Origin: Candidatus Omnitrophota bacterium
GTDB lineage: Bacteria > Omnitrophota > Koll11 > JAHIPI01
Direction of reading: 5' to 3'
DNA: 22,692 nt
Assembly (NCBI GenBank): GCA_028718265.1
Contig: JAQUMG010000009.1
Span: forward strand, 1 to 22,692
Shown in pieces: positions 6,881-12,916 of the stretch (the stretch's first letter is position 1; every line of letters begins with the position of its first letter). The position numbers and the translations under genes are program-made. Under the pieces are notes generated by a model. The model did no database searches and was not told where the DNA came from. It worked only from the letters and a program-made list of their open reading frames with translations.

Positions 6881-7226
6881 TATCAACCTCTGTATAATAT
6901 CCTGTGGGCGCTTCTACTGGTGCAAAAATAGCTCCTTTAGTTTTTTCGTCATCCTTTTTCCCGTATATAGCCTTTTCTTTGAGATGGTCGTCTGGTGTAT
7001 ACATAGTTGTTTTATAATGATTGATACACATATAGGTAACTAATGTCAGAAGAGCTATAAATAACAAGATACCGCTAATTATGCAAAAATATTGCATAGT
7101 TGCAGTTTTAGCCCATATTCCATTACCAGTTAAAAGACTCTCAACGATAAGAAGCGCAAGGACATAAAAACCAATAAGCCTATCAACTGATTTTATGATA
7201 TTGCTCCGACCTTTATCGTTCTGCAA
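6873..7226 (-). CDS. Small two-span membrane protein, unknown
   Basis: Not recognised. The 117-residue product has two hydrophobic segments at about 18-38 and 46-67, a charged stretch at about 70-97 (DDHLKEKAIYGKKDDEKTKG) and a Pro-containing tail ending TEVDNV. Start is TTG 7226, supported by AAGGACG about 6 bases upstream; no ATG fits. Its 3' end overlaps the SinR-like gene, so the two form a coupled pair. Overlap of a two-span membrane protein with a VapD/Cas2-fold protein could suggest a membrane-effector or immunity pair, but nothing in the sequence proves that. Confidence 0.7.
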   Translation of the reverse strand: MQNDKGRSNIIKSVDRLIGFYVLALLIVESLLTGNGIWAKTATMQYFCIISGILLFIALLTLVTYMCINHYKTTMYTPDDHLKEKAIYGKKDDEKTKGAIFAPVEAPTGYYTEVDNV

Positions 7227-7296
7227 TGTTCGTCCTTTTTATTATTTCTATTGACGTGGGCTTGTTAGGGGTCTGTCGTTTTGAAACGCCCTACAT

Positions 7297-7776
7297 CTAA
7301 TATTTTTCCCTACGTTTTCTTTCGCCCTGAAGAACTGTTTTGTCAAAATCTGTTACAACGTCTTGACAAACCTTTTTAAGCTGGGCATACGTCTCAATAT
7401 AGGTCACTGGGTTGTGTGTTACGATGCCTACCAACTTAAATTCTTCTTTTGCTTCTTCTTGATATTCGGGACTTACATGTGGAAGAATATCTCGATTAAG
7501 CGAATTCTCCATATTTCGCACATAAACTGTTGAGATAACTATACCACCGGAATCGAGCAAGCCACAACCAACAATCATATTAAAATCGTAAGAACTTTCA
7601 CTACTTGAAATGACTTCCACATCTCCTAAAGACCGGAGTTCTCGCTCCAAATAACTTTTAACTTCTCCATTAAGTTTTTCACAACCTGCCACCCAAACGT
7701 GCACCGTAATATTTTCACCCGCAAATGCGTTCGAACAGATCAAAAATAAAATTCCAGCTATAATTAGTTTTCGCAT
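7297..7776 (-). CDS. Secreted hypothetical protein
   Basis: Not recognised. The 159-residue product begins with a clear Sec signal peptide, MRKLIIAGILFLICSNAFAG, with likely cleavage after AFA at residue 19. The mature part has alternating strands (ITVHVWVAGC, DFNMIVGCGLLDSGGIVIST) and a charged C terminus with QGERKRREKY. It has three mature cysteines (C32, C71 and C137 approximately). GGGGAT lies before the ATG. There is a 70-base gap to the next gene and a 47-base gap from the previous one, with no terminator seen, so it may belong to the same accessory operon. Confidence 0.7.
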   Translation of the reverse strand: MRKLIIAGILFLICSNAFAGENITVHVWVAGCEKLNGEVKSYLERELRSLGDVEVISSSESSYDFNMIVGCGLLDSGGIVISTVYVRNMENSLNRDILPHVSPEYQEEAKEEFKLVGIVTHNPVTYIETYAQLKKVCQDVVTDFDKTVLQGERKRREKY

Positions 7777-7823
7777 AAAGCTATCCCCGAAGTCAATTTT
7801 CTCATGGCGTTTTTGTCGTTTTT

Positions 7824-8282
7824 TTAATGTCCGGCTACCTCTGCTCTTCGTTGAAAATAATGTGCAATTCTATTGCCAACAGGGTCTTTTACTCTTACAA
7901 CGCGGAAATATAGCTCTATGTCTTCCTTTCGGCCATTTAGATATATCTCCACAACGCAATCACACTCGCCTTTAAATAATAAACCTCCAATAGAGCCTAT
8001 AATTGTATGAGTGCTCTTAGTATTGTATAATGAAAACGTGCCTTCTAATTTTTCGCTACTGAAGATTACCTCTTTAGTAGCCTCATTCCTGATTATGATA
8101 TGCTGTTTAAAACCTGTGCCCTGCCCATTACCCCAACGCGTGGCTATCATAGCCTTTTTATGCACAGCAGGAAATCCTGTAGAATTTATCTGCTCAAAAA
8201 GACCATTGAAAGCATATTTTCCGTTTTCGATTGAGACATCATCACACAAAATCGCAAATTGAAGAATTGGCTTATTTGGCAT
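7824..8282 (-). CDS. DUF6941-like protein, unknown function
   Basis: The 152-residue product starts MPNKPILQFAILCDDVSIEN and continues GKYAFNGLFEQINSTGFPAV. A strand with CDD or ADN followed by GK..l.G.F..I....FP is the pattern of small proteins grouped as DUF6941, predicted to be a beta-sandwich; the assignment is from memory and tentative. The C terminus has VVEIYLNGRKEDIELYF and a basic tail. The longer TTG start at 8303 is rejected, because ATG 8282 has GGGAG upstream and gives the expected N terminus. It overlaps the end of the preceding gene by 11 bases, which suggests coupling. Confidence 0.65.
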   Translation of the reverse strand: MPNKPILQFAILCDDVSIENGKYAFNGLFEQINSTGFPAVHKKAMIATRWGNGQGTGFKQHIIIRNEATKEVIFSSEKLEGTFSLYNTKSTHTIIGSIGGLLFKGECDCVVEIYLNGRKEDIELYFRVVRVKDPVGNRIAHYFQRRAEVAGH

Positions 8283-8553
8283 TTTTTTCTTTCTCCCATT
8301 CAACTCTACTATTTCTTTGACTATCTCTCATAGTTGTAAGTCCTGCTCGATGAAGTGATTGTAGCGCACCTATAATATATGCCCACGCCATATCCCAACA
8401 CTTAATAATTCGATTGCTTATTCTATTACGAATTTTAAATATCACATCAATAAGAACCAAAACCAGCGTATAGGCCAATAAAGTATAAAAAGGATGACCC
8501 TGATAAAGGGCTATTAAGCTGTGAGCAATTTTTTCCGAAATGGCGTCTTCCAT
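8272..8553 (-). CDS. Small membrane protein, unknown
   Basis: Not recognised. The 93-residue product has one clear membrane span at about 22-42 (FYTLLAYTLVLVLIDVIFKI) followed by a basic RNRISNRIIK stretch, a second weaker hydrophobic stretch at about 53-65 and a charged tail ending EKEKNAK. AAAGGC precedes the ATG. It is the first gene after the promoter at 8581-8609 and overlaps the DUF6941-like gene, so the two are probably one transcript. Confidence 0.65.
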   Translation of the reverse strand: MEDAISEKIAHSLIALYQGHPFYTLLAYTLVLVLIDVIFKIRNRISNRIIKCWDMAWAYIIGALQSLHRAGLTTMRDSQRNSRVEWEKEKNAK

Positions 8554-8580
8554 TATTGCCTTTACGCTGATTTTGCCTTT

Positions 8581-8609
8581 ATCTTACATCCCTATTGCAC
8601 CTAAGTCAA
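8581..8609 (-). promoter_or_regulatory. Sigma-70 promoter of the accessory operon
   Basis: TTGACT (8609-8604) and TAAGAT (8586-8581) are separated by exactly 17 bases. Transcription would begin near 8575, about 20 bases before the ATG at 8553. It probably serves the five small genes down to 6578. Confidence 0.75.
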
Positions 8610-8707
8610 TAAAAATGGCTGTTTAGGTGGTGGACTTTTTGTAGTGCTTCAGGTAAGCTTATATTGAAATAAAGTATAACAAGATTGCCAAAAAATGAGT
8701 GATTTAC

Positions 8708-8830
8708 ATGAGACATTATGCCCCTAAAGTCAAAGTCGGCAATAAATGGTATCCCGCAATATTTAATGCGCTTGAAGACGCTGAGGCCGAGATTAACAGG
8801 CCGGAATTAGAGGATTTTCAATTTACATAG
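8708..8830 (+). CDS. Short plus-strand ORF, 40 residues (doubtful)
   Basis: The only plausible plus-strand frame in the window. It reads MRHYAPKVKVGNKWY, then PAIFNALEDAEAEI and ends ELEDFQFT. The composition is protein-like, but there is no good Shine-Dalgarno and only a weak promoter candidate (TATAAC near 8672). It could be a decayed fragment of a longer gene or a small accessory protein. It ends in the palindrome at 8828-8844. The rest of the 8610-8707 stretch shows nothing recognisable. Confidence 0.3.
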   Translation: MRHYAPKVKVGNKWYPAIFNALEDAEAEINRPELEDFQFT

Positions 8831-8844
8831 ACCCCCGGGGTCTA
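8828..8844. repeat. Perfect palindrome TAGACCCC-C-GGGGTCTA
   Basis: An 8-bp perfect inverted repeat with a single central base, lying between the short plus-strand ORF and repeat R2a. No T run follows on either strand. It may be a fold-back transcription barrier, a protein site or an insertion boundary. Confidence 0.45.
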
Positions 8845-8854
8845 GAAGACTTAT

Positions 8855-8936
8855 AAGGTCCCTCGCTTCGCCCAAATCCTCCTGTTCGTCGGATTTTTTT
8901 TGGCTCGCTCAGGATCAGTCTCGCCTTTGGCGAGAC
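8855..8936. repeat. Repeat R2, copy a (abuts tRNA-Gly CCA end)
   Basis: It starts with AAGGTCCCTC, has a stem AAATCC/GGATTT, then CGCTCAGGATCA, and finishes in a hairpin CAGTCTCGCC-TTT-GGCGAGACTG (8916-8938) whose last bases are part of the tRNA-Gly CCA. The second copy is at 10708-10780. The CGCTCAGGATCA motif resembles widespread intergenic palindromes of bacteria. Confidence 0.7.
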
Positions 8937-9010
8937 TGGAGCGGGAGATGGGAATCGAACCCACGCAACCAGCTTGGAAGGCTAGTGTTCTACCACTGAA
9001 CTACTCCCGC
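8937..9010 (-). tRNA. tRNA-Gly (anticodon TCC)
   Basis: A 74-base cloverleaf with encoded CCA. The acceptor stem is GCGGGAG/CTCCCGC, the anticodon arm CTAGC-CTTCCAA-GCTGG gives anticodon TCC, and the T-loop is TTCGATT. Identity and order match E. coli glyT in the thrU-tyrU-glyT-thrT cluster. It begins 5 bases after the stop of the prohibitin-like gene, so that gene and the tRNA share a transcript. Confidence 0.97.
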
Positions 9011-9015
9011 GAAAT

Positions 9016-9918
9016 TTATTTCTTTAAACCCGGATTATCTTCCAGAATCCTTACTAGCGGTATCCCGTTATCGCCGGAAGGAATGTACACCGTAGTGTGA
9101 TTAGGACTACTTGCCATTTTCATCTGTGCCTGAATCGCTTCGTGCTGCAAATATGCGGTTGTTAGCGTCTTGTTTATTATCTCTTGTGCTTTTGCTATGC
9201 CTTCTGCCTCAACCACTTTACGTTCTGCTTCCTGCCTTTCCTTCTGTAATACGAACTTCATTTGCTCCGCTTCTTGCTCAGCCCTTAGTTTCACCTCTAT
9301 AGCCTGGCTGACCATGGAAGGTAATTTTATCGATCGTAAGAGAACTTTTTCAAGAAGAACGCCTCTTTCTTCAAGCATACCTTTTAAATCGGTAAAGATT
9401 TTATGAGCTATTTCTTCTCGGCCTGAAGTATATAGGCCTTTTGCCTCGTAATTTACCGTGACTCCGCGGCACGCAGAACGAAACTGTGGAATAACGACAA
9501 GGTCCCTATATCCCACTCCAACAGTCTTGTATATTTCCGTAGCCTTTGCTGGGTTCAGGCTGTACAGTATCGTTGTATCTAAGATGATAGAGAGTCCTTC
9601 TTTTGATGGAACGTCCAGCAATTCGGTTTCCTGCTCAGTCTTCACGTTCATTATCTCCAATTTTGCGAACGGATTCACCATATTAAGACCCGGCTGGCGT
9701 ATTGTATCTGACACCCGGCCAAAAAGATCTACGACACCTACGGTTCCCGCAGGAACAATGCGTATAAAACTGAAAACTATAGCTATTATTGCCGTCGCTA
9801 TAAACACTACACCTGCTATGTTTGTGGTCTGATTGTAATCATGATGTTGCATTTTGGTAATAAGCAGGGCAATCCCGGTTATTAAAAATATTATTCCCCA
9901 AATCAATCCCCAGTGCAT
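9016..9918 (-). CDS. Prohibitin/SPFH-domain membrane protein
   Basis: SPFH proteins (stomatin, prohibitin, flotillin, HflK/C) form ring scaffolds at membranes and often regulate FtsH-type proteases. The 300-residue product has two N-terminal hydrophobic segments (about 4-22 and 34-52), then the prohibitin start VPAGTVGVVDLFGRVSDTI, the band-7 core with PGLNMVNPFAKLE, RSACRGVTVNYEAKGLYTSG near 147-166, and a long Ala/Glu-rich coiled coil at about 206-265 (RAEQEAEQMKFVLQKERQEA). It resembles prohibitins more than HflC. The AAGGAGG ribosome site is excellent. It is cotranscribed with the upstream membrane-protein gene (16-base gap) and lies between tRNA-Tyr and tRNA-Gly. ftsH is 5 kb upstream in the same window, so a functional link is possible but unproven. 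Confidence 0.9.
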   Translation of the reverse strand: MHWGLIWGIIFLITGIALLITKMQHHDYNQTTNIAGVVFIATAIIAIVFSFIRIVPAGTVGVVDLFGRVSDTIRQPGLNMVNPFAKLEIMNVKTEQETELLDVPSKEGLSIILDTTILYSLNPAKATEIYKTVGVGYRDLVVIPQFRSACRGVTVNYEAKGLYTSGREEIAHKIFTDLKGMLEERGVLLEKVLLRSIKLPSMVSQAIEVKLRAEQEAEQMKFVLQKERQEAERKVVEAEGIAKAQEIINKTLTTAYLQHEAIQAQMKMASSPNHTTVYIPSGDNGIPLVRILEDNPGLKK

Positions 9919-9934
9919 TTTTGCCTCCTTAATT

Positions 9935-10414
9935 TCATTGAAACTGTTCTTTTACTTTAGTACGGGTAAGGAAGAATATAAGTAAAAGGCTCAGGACAGT
10001 ATAAAAGAAGTTTGTAAATGCTGCCGAATAAAAACCCACGTTAGTCAGCATGTCGATATTCAAAGACGTCGGAGTCTTTTCCGCCATCGCAACTGCCACC
10101 GAATAAGAATATCGCCGGATTTCATCGGCAGATATAAAAAATAGTGGTACGTTAAATAACACGTCCAGTGCGTTAATTAATACGGCAGCTTTTCTCATTA
10201 TTTCTTTTAATTTCAGGATGCCAAAACCCGCAGCAATGCCTATCACCGCAGAAAGCACGGTATAAAGGATTATCGCAACGACTGCAGATCTGTCAAACGA
10301 CTTATATAGATCGAAATAAATCTTGAAATTATACGACTGGAGCAGGGTGATAACGTTTAAACCTATCAGCAACCAGGCAAATATTGTTACCCCTCGAGAC
10401 CTTTTCTTTTCCAT
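9935..10414 (-). CDS. Four-span membrane protein, unknown
   Basis: Not recognised. The 159-residue product has hydrophobic segments at about 9-27, 44-67, 77-93 and 126-149, with a basic N terminus MEKKRSRG and a basic end TRTKVKEQFQ. This is a four-helix layout with both ends probably cytoplasmic. AGGAGGTGA precedes the ATG. It is 16 bases upstream of the prohibitin-like gene, so the pair may work together in the membrane. No signature residues allow a better call. Confidence 0.75.
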   Translation of the reverse strand: MEKKRSRGVTIFAWLLIGLNVITLLQSYNFKIYFDLYKSFDRSAVVAIILYTVLSAVIGIAAGFGILKLKEIMRKAAVLINALDVLFNVPLFFISADEIRRYSYSVAVAMAEKTPTSLNIDMLTNVGFYSAAFTNFFYTVLSLLLIFFLTRTKVKEQFQ

Positions 10415-10447
10415 GTCACCTCCTGATGTTCATTATGGTGTAGGTGC

Positions 10448-10603
10448 TTTTTGAAAGAGGAACATTAAGGAGAAAACTTTTTCGCAAAAAGTTGTCTCCT
10501 TAAAACGATTTGGGCGCTAGCCCCGCCTCTATTTACCAATCTGCGGGTCGGAGGGGTAAAAAGAAGCTCCTTCCTTTTTAGCCCCGAAGACCAAATCGTA
10601 AAG
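10448..10603. repeat. Repeat R1, full copy B (abuts tRNA-Tyr CCA end)
   Basis: A 156-bp structured repeat. From low to high coordinates it has TTTTTGAAAGAGGAAC, a 16-bp near-perfect hairpin AAGGAGAAAACTTTTT-CGC-arm (10467-10501), then a closed domain flanked by ACGATTTGG (10505-10513) and CCAAATCGT (10591-10599). Inside are the core GCGCTAGCCCCGCCTCTATTT and a stem built on GGGGTAAAAAG and CTTTTTAGCCCC. It ends at AAG directly before TGG, the tRNA-Tyr CCA. Compare copy C at 18010-18165. Confidence 0.8.
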
Positions 10604-10689
10604 TGGTGGGCAGGGAAGGATTTGCACCTTCGTAGGCTTGCGCCGACGGGTTTACAGCCCGTTCCATTTGGCTGCTTTGGTACCTGCCC
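10604..10689 (-). tRNA. tRNA-Tyr (anticodon GTA)
   Basis: An 86-base class II tRNA with encoded CCA. The acceptor stem is GGGCAGG/CCTGCCC, the anticodon stem-loop around CTGTAAA gives anticodon GTA, and the long variable arm is TCGGCGCAAGCCTAC. The T-loop is TGCAAAT, with TGC in place of the usual TTC at its start. It corresponds to E. coli tyrU in order. Repeat R1 copy B follows its 3' end. Confidence 0.94.
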
Positions 10690-10707
10690 GAAAATTTGTC
10701 ACTTGCG

Positions 10708-10780
10708 AAGGTCCCTCAGCGCCTATCCGCCTTTGGCGGACTTAACGGCGCTTCAGGATCAATTCCGCCTTTGGCGGAAT
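10708..10780. repeat. Repeat R2, copy b (abuts tRNA-Thr CCA end)
   Basis: It starts AAGGTCCCTC, has a hairpin TCCGCC-TTT-GGCGGA (10726-10740), then GCTTCAGGATCA and a hairpin CAATTCCGCC-TTT-GGCGGAATTG (10760-10782). The end hairpin overlaps the CCA of tRNA-Thr(TGT). Compared with copy a, three base pairs of the last stem differ and all three are compensated. Confidence 0.75.
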
Positions 10781-10855
10781 TGGAGCCGGGAAGTGGGATC
10801 GAACCACCAACCTATGGTTTACAAAACCATTGCTCTGCCATTGAGCTACCCCGGC
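10781..10855 (-). tRNA. tRNA-Thr (anticodon TGT)
   Basis: A 75-base cloverleaf with encoded CCA. The acceptor stem is GCCGGGG/TCCCGGC (one G-T), the anticodon arm ATGGT-TTTGTAA-ACCAT gives anticodon TGT, and the T arm is GGTGG-TTCGATC-CCACT. It corresponds to E. coli thrU. It starts 4 bases after the nnrD stop codon, so it is probably processed from the end of the ftsH-nnrD transcript. Confidence 0.97.
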
Positions 10856-10859
10856 CTCC

Positions 10860-11720
10860 TCAGCTCACTTTTACAGCATTGTGAATATTATCTAATATGT
10901 CCTGGGCACGGAGGCTTACTTCAGTCTTTTCGCTTGCTGCCATATCTCCGGCTAAGCCGTGCAGATAAACGGCGAACTTTGCCGCGTTAAAGGGCGTATA
11001 CCCCTGGCCCGCCAAACTTGCAATCATTCCGGTCAGCACATCCCCTGTACCTCCCGAGGCCATGCCCGGATTTCCCGTGTTATTTACAAATATTTCTCCG
11101 TCCGGTGAAGCTACGACAGTATTTGCGCCCTTCAATACTACCACAATATTATATTTTTTTGCAACGCCTACCGCAACATTTTTTCTGTTTGCCTGTATAT
11201 AATTTATTTCTTTATGTATCAACCGTGCCATTTCTCCGGGATGCGGCGTAATTATTACGTCTTTTTTTGCCCGTTTTAATACGTGCGGATCATCGCAGAT
11301 GTTATTGATGCAATCGGCATCAAGAACCACAGGTTTTTCAAGCGCGCTGATAAGTTTCTTAACAAGTTCTTTTACTTCCGGGCGCTGTGATAAGCCCGGG
11401 CCTATGGCAACTGCATTCGTCCTCTCGGAATATTTCATGATCTCGGCAAAGGCTGCGGTTGAAAAATACCCCTTCCCCGCATCTTCAACCGGCAATGTCA
11501 TTACTTCCGTAAACTTTGATGCCAATATCGTATTTAAGCTCTTCGGGATCGCGCACGTCACCAGTCCGCTTCCGGCCAAAAGCGCCGCCTCGCCGGCAAG
11601 ATATGCCGCGCCTGTTAAACCGATGGATCCGGCTACTATAAGCACATGACCGTAGTCACCCTTGTGCGTATCGCGTATTCTCTTTCGGAAAATATTTTTT
11701 ATAGTTTTGCCTTTTGTCAC
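10860..11720 (-). CDS. nnrD: ADP-dependent NAD(P)HX dehydratase
   Basis: Repairs hydrated NADH/NADPH by dehydrating the S-NAD(P)HX form, using ADP. The 286-residue product is the dehydratase (ribokinase-like, YjeF C-terminal) domain only, with no N-terminal epimerase domain (NnrE). Visible motifs are HVLIVAGSIGLTGAAYL (25-41), GPGL (107-110), DAD (134-136), TPHPGE (158-163) and the nucleotide and catalytic loop GNPGMASGGTGDVLTG (216-231). The start is GTG 11720, 7 bases after the pdxJ stop, with GAGG about 11 bases upstream. An epimerase gene may lie elsewhere. It is the last protein gene of the ftsH-nnrD operon, directly followed by tRNA-Thr(TGT). Confidence 0.93.
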   Translation of the reverse strand: MTKGKTIKNIFRKRIRDTHKGDYGHVLIVAGSIGLTGAAYLAGEAALLAGSGLVTCAIPKSLNTILASKFTEVMTLPVEDAGKGYFSTAAFAEIMKYSERTNAVAIGPGLSQRPEVKELVKKLISALEKPVVLDADCINNICDDPHVLKRAKKDVIITPHPGEMARLIHKEINYIQANRKNVAVGVAKKYNIVVVLKGANTVVASPDGEIFVNNTGNPGMASGGTGDVLTGMIASLAGQGYTPFNAAKFAVYLHGLAGDMAASEKTEVSLRAQDILDNIHNAVKVS

Positions 11721-11727
11721 GTACGCA

Positions 11728-12441
11728 TTACCTCATGAGCTTTAACATGTCCTTTACCGCGTTTCCGATTCCGGAAAACACGGCTCGCGATACTATTGAG
11801 TGGCCGATGTTTAATTCTTCGACTCCGCCGATGGCTGCGATCGCCGAAACGTTTTCGTAATTCAGTCCGTGGCCGGCGTTTACCGTCAAGCCGTGGCTTA
11901 GCGCCAGTTTAACTGCGTTTGAGATATCGCGCAATTCCCGCGCTCTCTGTTTTGCACTCGCCGCGTTTGCGTATCTGCCCGTGTGTATTTCGATTATCCT
12001 GGCACCGGATCTGGCAGATGCTTCAATCTGTTCGTATTCCGGATCAATAAAAAGACTTACTTTTATCCTGTTAGAACGTAATGCCGTTACGACATCCGAT
12101 ATTTTGTCCATATTTGCAACGACATCCAATCCGCCTTCCGTAGTTATCTCCTGTCGTTTTTCCGGAACGAGCGTGGCTTGATACGGTTTTATTTTTGCGG
12201 CGACCTTTACGATCCCGGGATTAATGGACATCTCCAGGTTGAAAAGCGTTTTTATTTCTTTTTTCAGCCGTTTTACGTCGTCATCGTTTATGTGCCGCCG
12301 GTCTTCCCGCAAATGAGCAACTATAGAGTTGCAACCCGCTTTTTCGCAAAGTAACGCCGCTTCAACGGGGTCCGGCTCGGCACCTCCGCGGGCCTGTCGT
12401 AATGTTGCCACATGATCTATATTTACGCCCAATTTTACCAT
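11728..12441 (-). CDS. pdxJ: Pyridoxine 5'-phosphate synthase
   Basis: Condenses 1-deoxyxylulose 5-phosphate with 3-amino-2-oxopropyl phosphate to form pyridoxine 5'-phosphate (DXP-dependent vitamin B6 route). The 237-residue TIM barrel matches the family: MVKLGVNIDHVATLRQARGG at the start, GCNSIVAHLREDRRHI near 32-47, FNLEMSI near 67-73, VPEKRQEITTEGGLD near 93-107, FIDPEY and IEIHTGRYA, then LTVNAGHGLNYENV and ELNIGHSIVSRAVF. It begins 13 bases after cdaR and ends 7 bases before nnrD. Its presence implies the DXP route to B6. Confidence 0.97.
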   Translation of the reverse strand: MVKLGVNIDHVATLRQARGGAEPDPVEAALLCEKAGCNSIVAHLREDRRHINDDDVKRLKKEIKTLFNLEMSINPGIVKVAAKIKPYQATLVPEKRQEITTEGGLDVVANMDKISDVVTALRSNRIKVSLFIDPEYEQIEASARSGARIIEIHTGRYANAASAKQRARELRDISNAVKLALSHGLTVNAGHGLNYENVSAIAAIGGVEELNIGHSIVSRAVFSGIGNAVKDMLKLMR

Positions 12442-12454
12442 AGACGGAATCTGC

Positions 12455-12916
12455 TTATTGCGTTTCTGCCGGCTTAGCGGGTTCTTCTTTTTTTACGATA
12501 GGTATATGTATCTTTACAAACTCTTCTTTTATCGCAATACCGCTCGCAATCGGCGCCAGCGAAACGCGTTTATCCACATTCTTGGCGCATCCGCTTATAT
12601 CAATAGGTACGGTTTTAGCGACGGTAACCCCTTCCAAGATATTGCGCGGACCAATGACAATACATTCTACCGGCGACGCGGTAATGCCGTTCTGGACCAC
12701 CTCATAGCCGTCCCGCACCTTGCCTAATATCGTTACCTGAATCGGTAGCGCGCTCGAAACAACGTCGTAATGTATCATATTAAAAATAGCTTTTTGCTCC
12801 TTATCCCTGGTTTCTTTTAACTGCCACGTAACATAAAACCATGTGGCAACCGCCAAAACCAGCGAAAGGACTTTCACCCAGAAATTATGCGTAATCAATT
12901 TACTAATTTTCAGCAT
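12455..12916 (-). CDS. cdaR: YbbR-domain protein, diadenylate cyclase regulator
   Basis: The YbbR-domain protein (CdaR) is a membrane-anchored partner of the diadenylate cyclase CdaA. The 153-residue product starts MLKISKLITHNFWVKVLSLV, has one membrane segment (about 13-31) and then a single YbbR domain of beta strands, with VTILGKVRDGYEVVQNG and PVECIVIGPRNILEGVTVAK. Many YbbR proteins have three or four repeats, so this is a short version. It ends in a Lys/Glu/Pro-rich tail (VKKEEPAKPAETQ). ATG 12916 overlaps cdaA by 14 bases and has GAGGA upstream; a longer start 21 bases earlier is rejected because it lies in the cdaA frame region without a site. Confidence 0.85.
   Translation of the reverse strand: MLKISKLITHNFWVKVLSLVLAVATWFYVTWQLKETRDKEQKAIFNMIHYDVVSSALPIQVTILGKVRDGYEVVQNGITASPVECIVIGPRNILEGVTVAKTVPIDISGCAKNVDKRVSLAPIASGIAIKEEFVKIHIPIVKKEEPAKPAETQ

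Noticed and set aside
10467..10501. Simple rho-independent terminator after tRNA-Tyr
   Set aside because: The stem is long but AU-rich, with no clear U tract after it, and it is part of the larger R1 fold. Termination remains possible but cannot be claimed.
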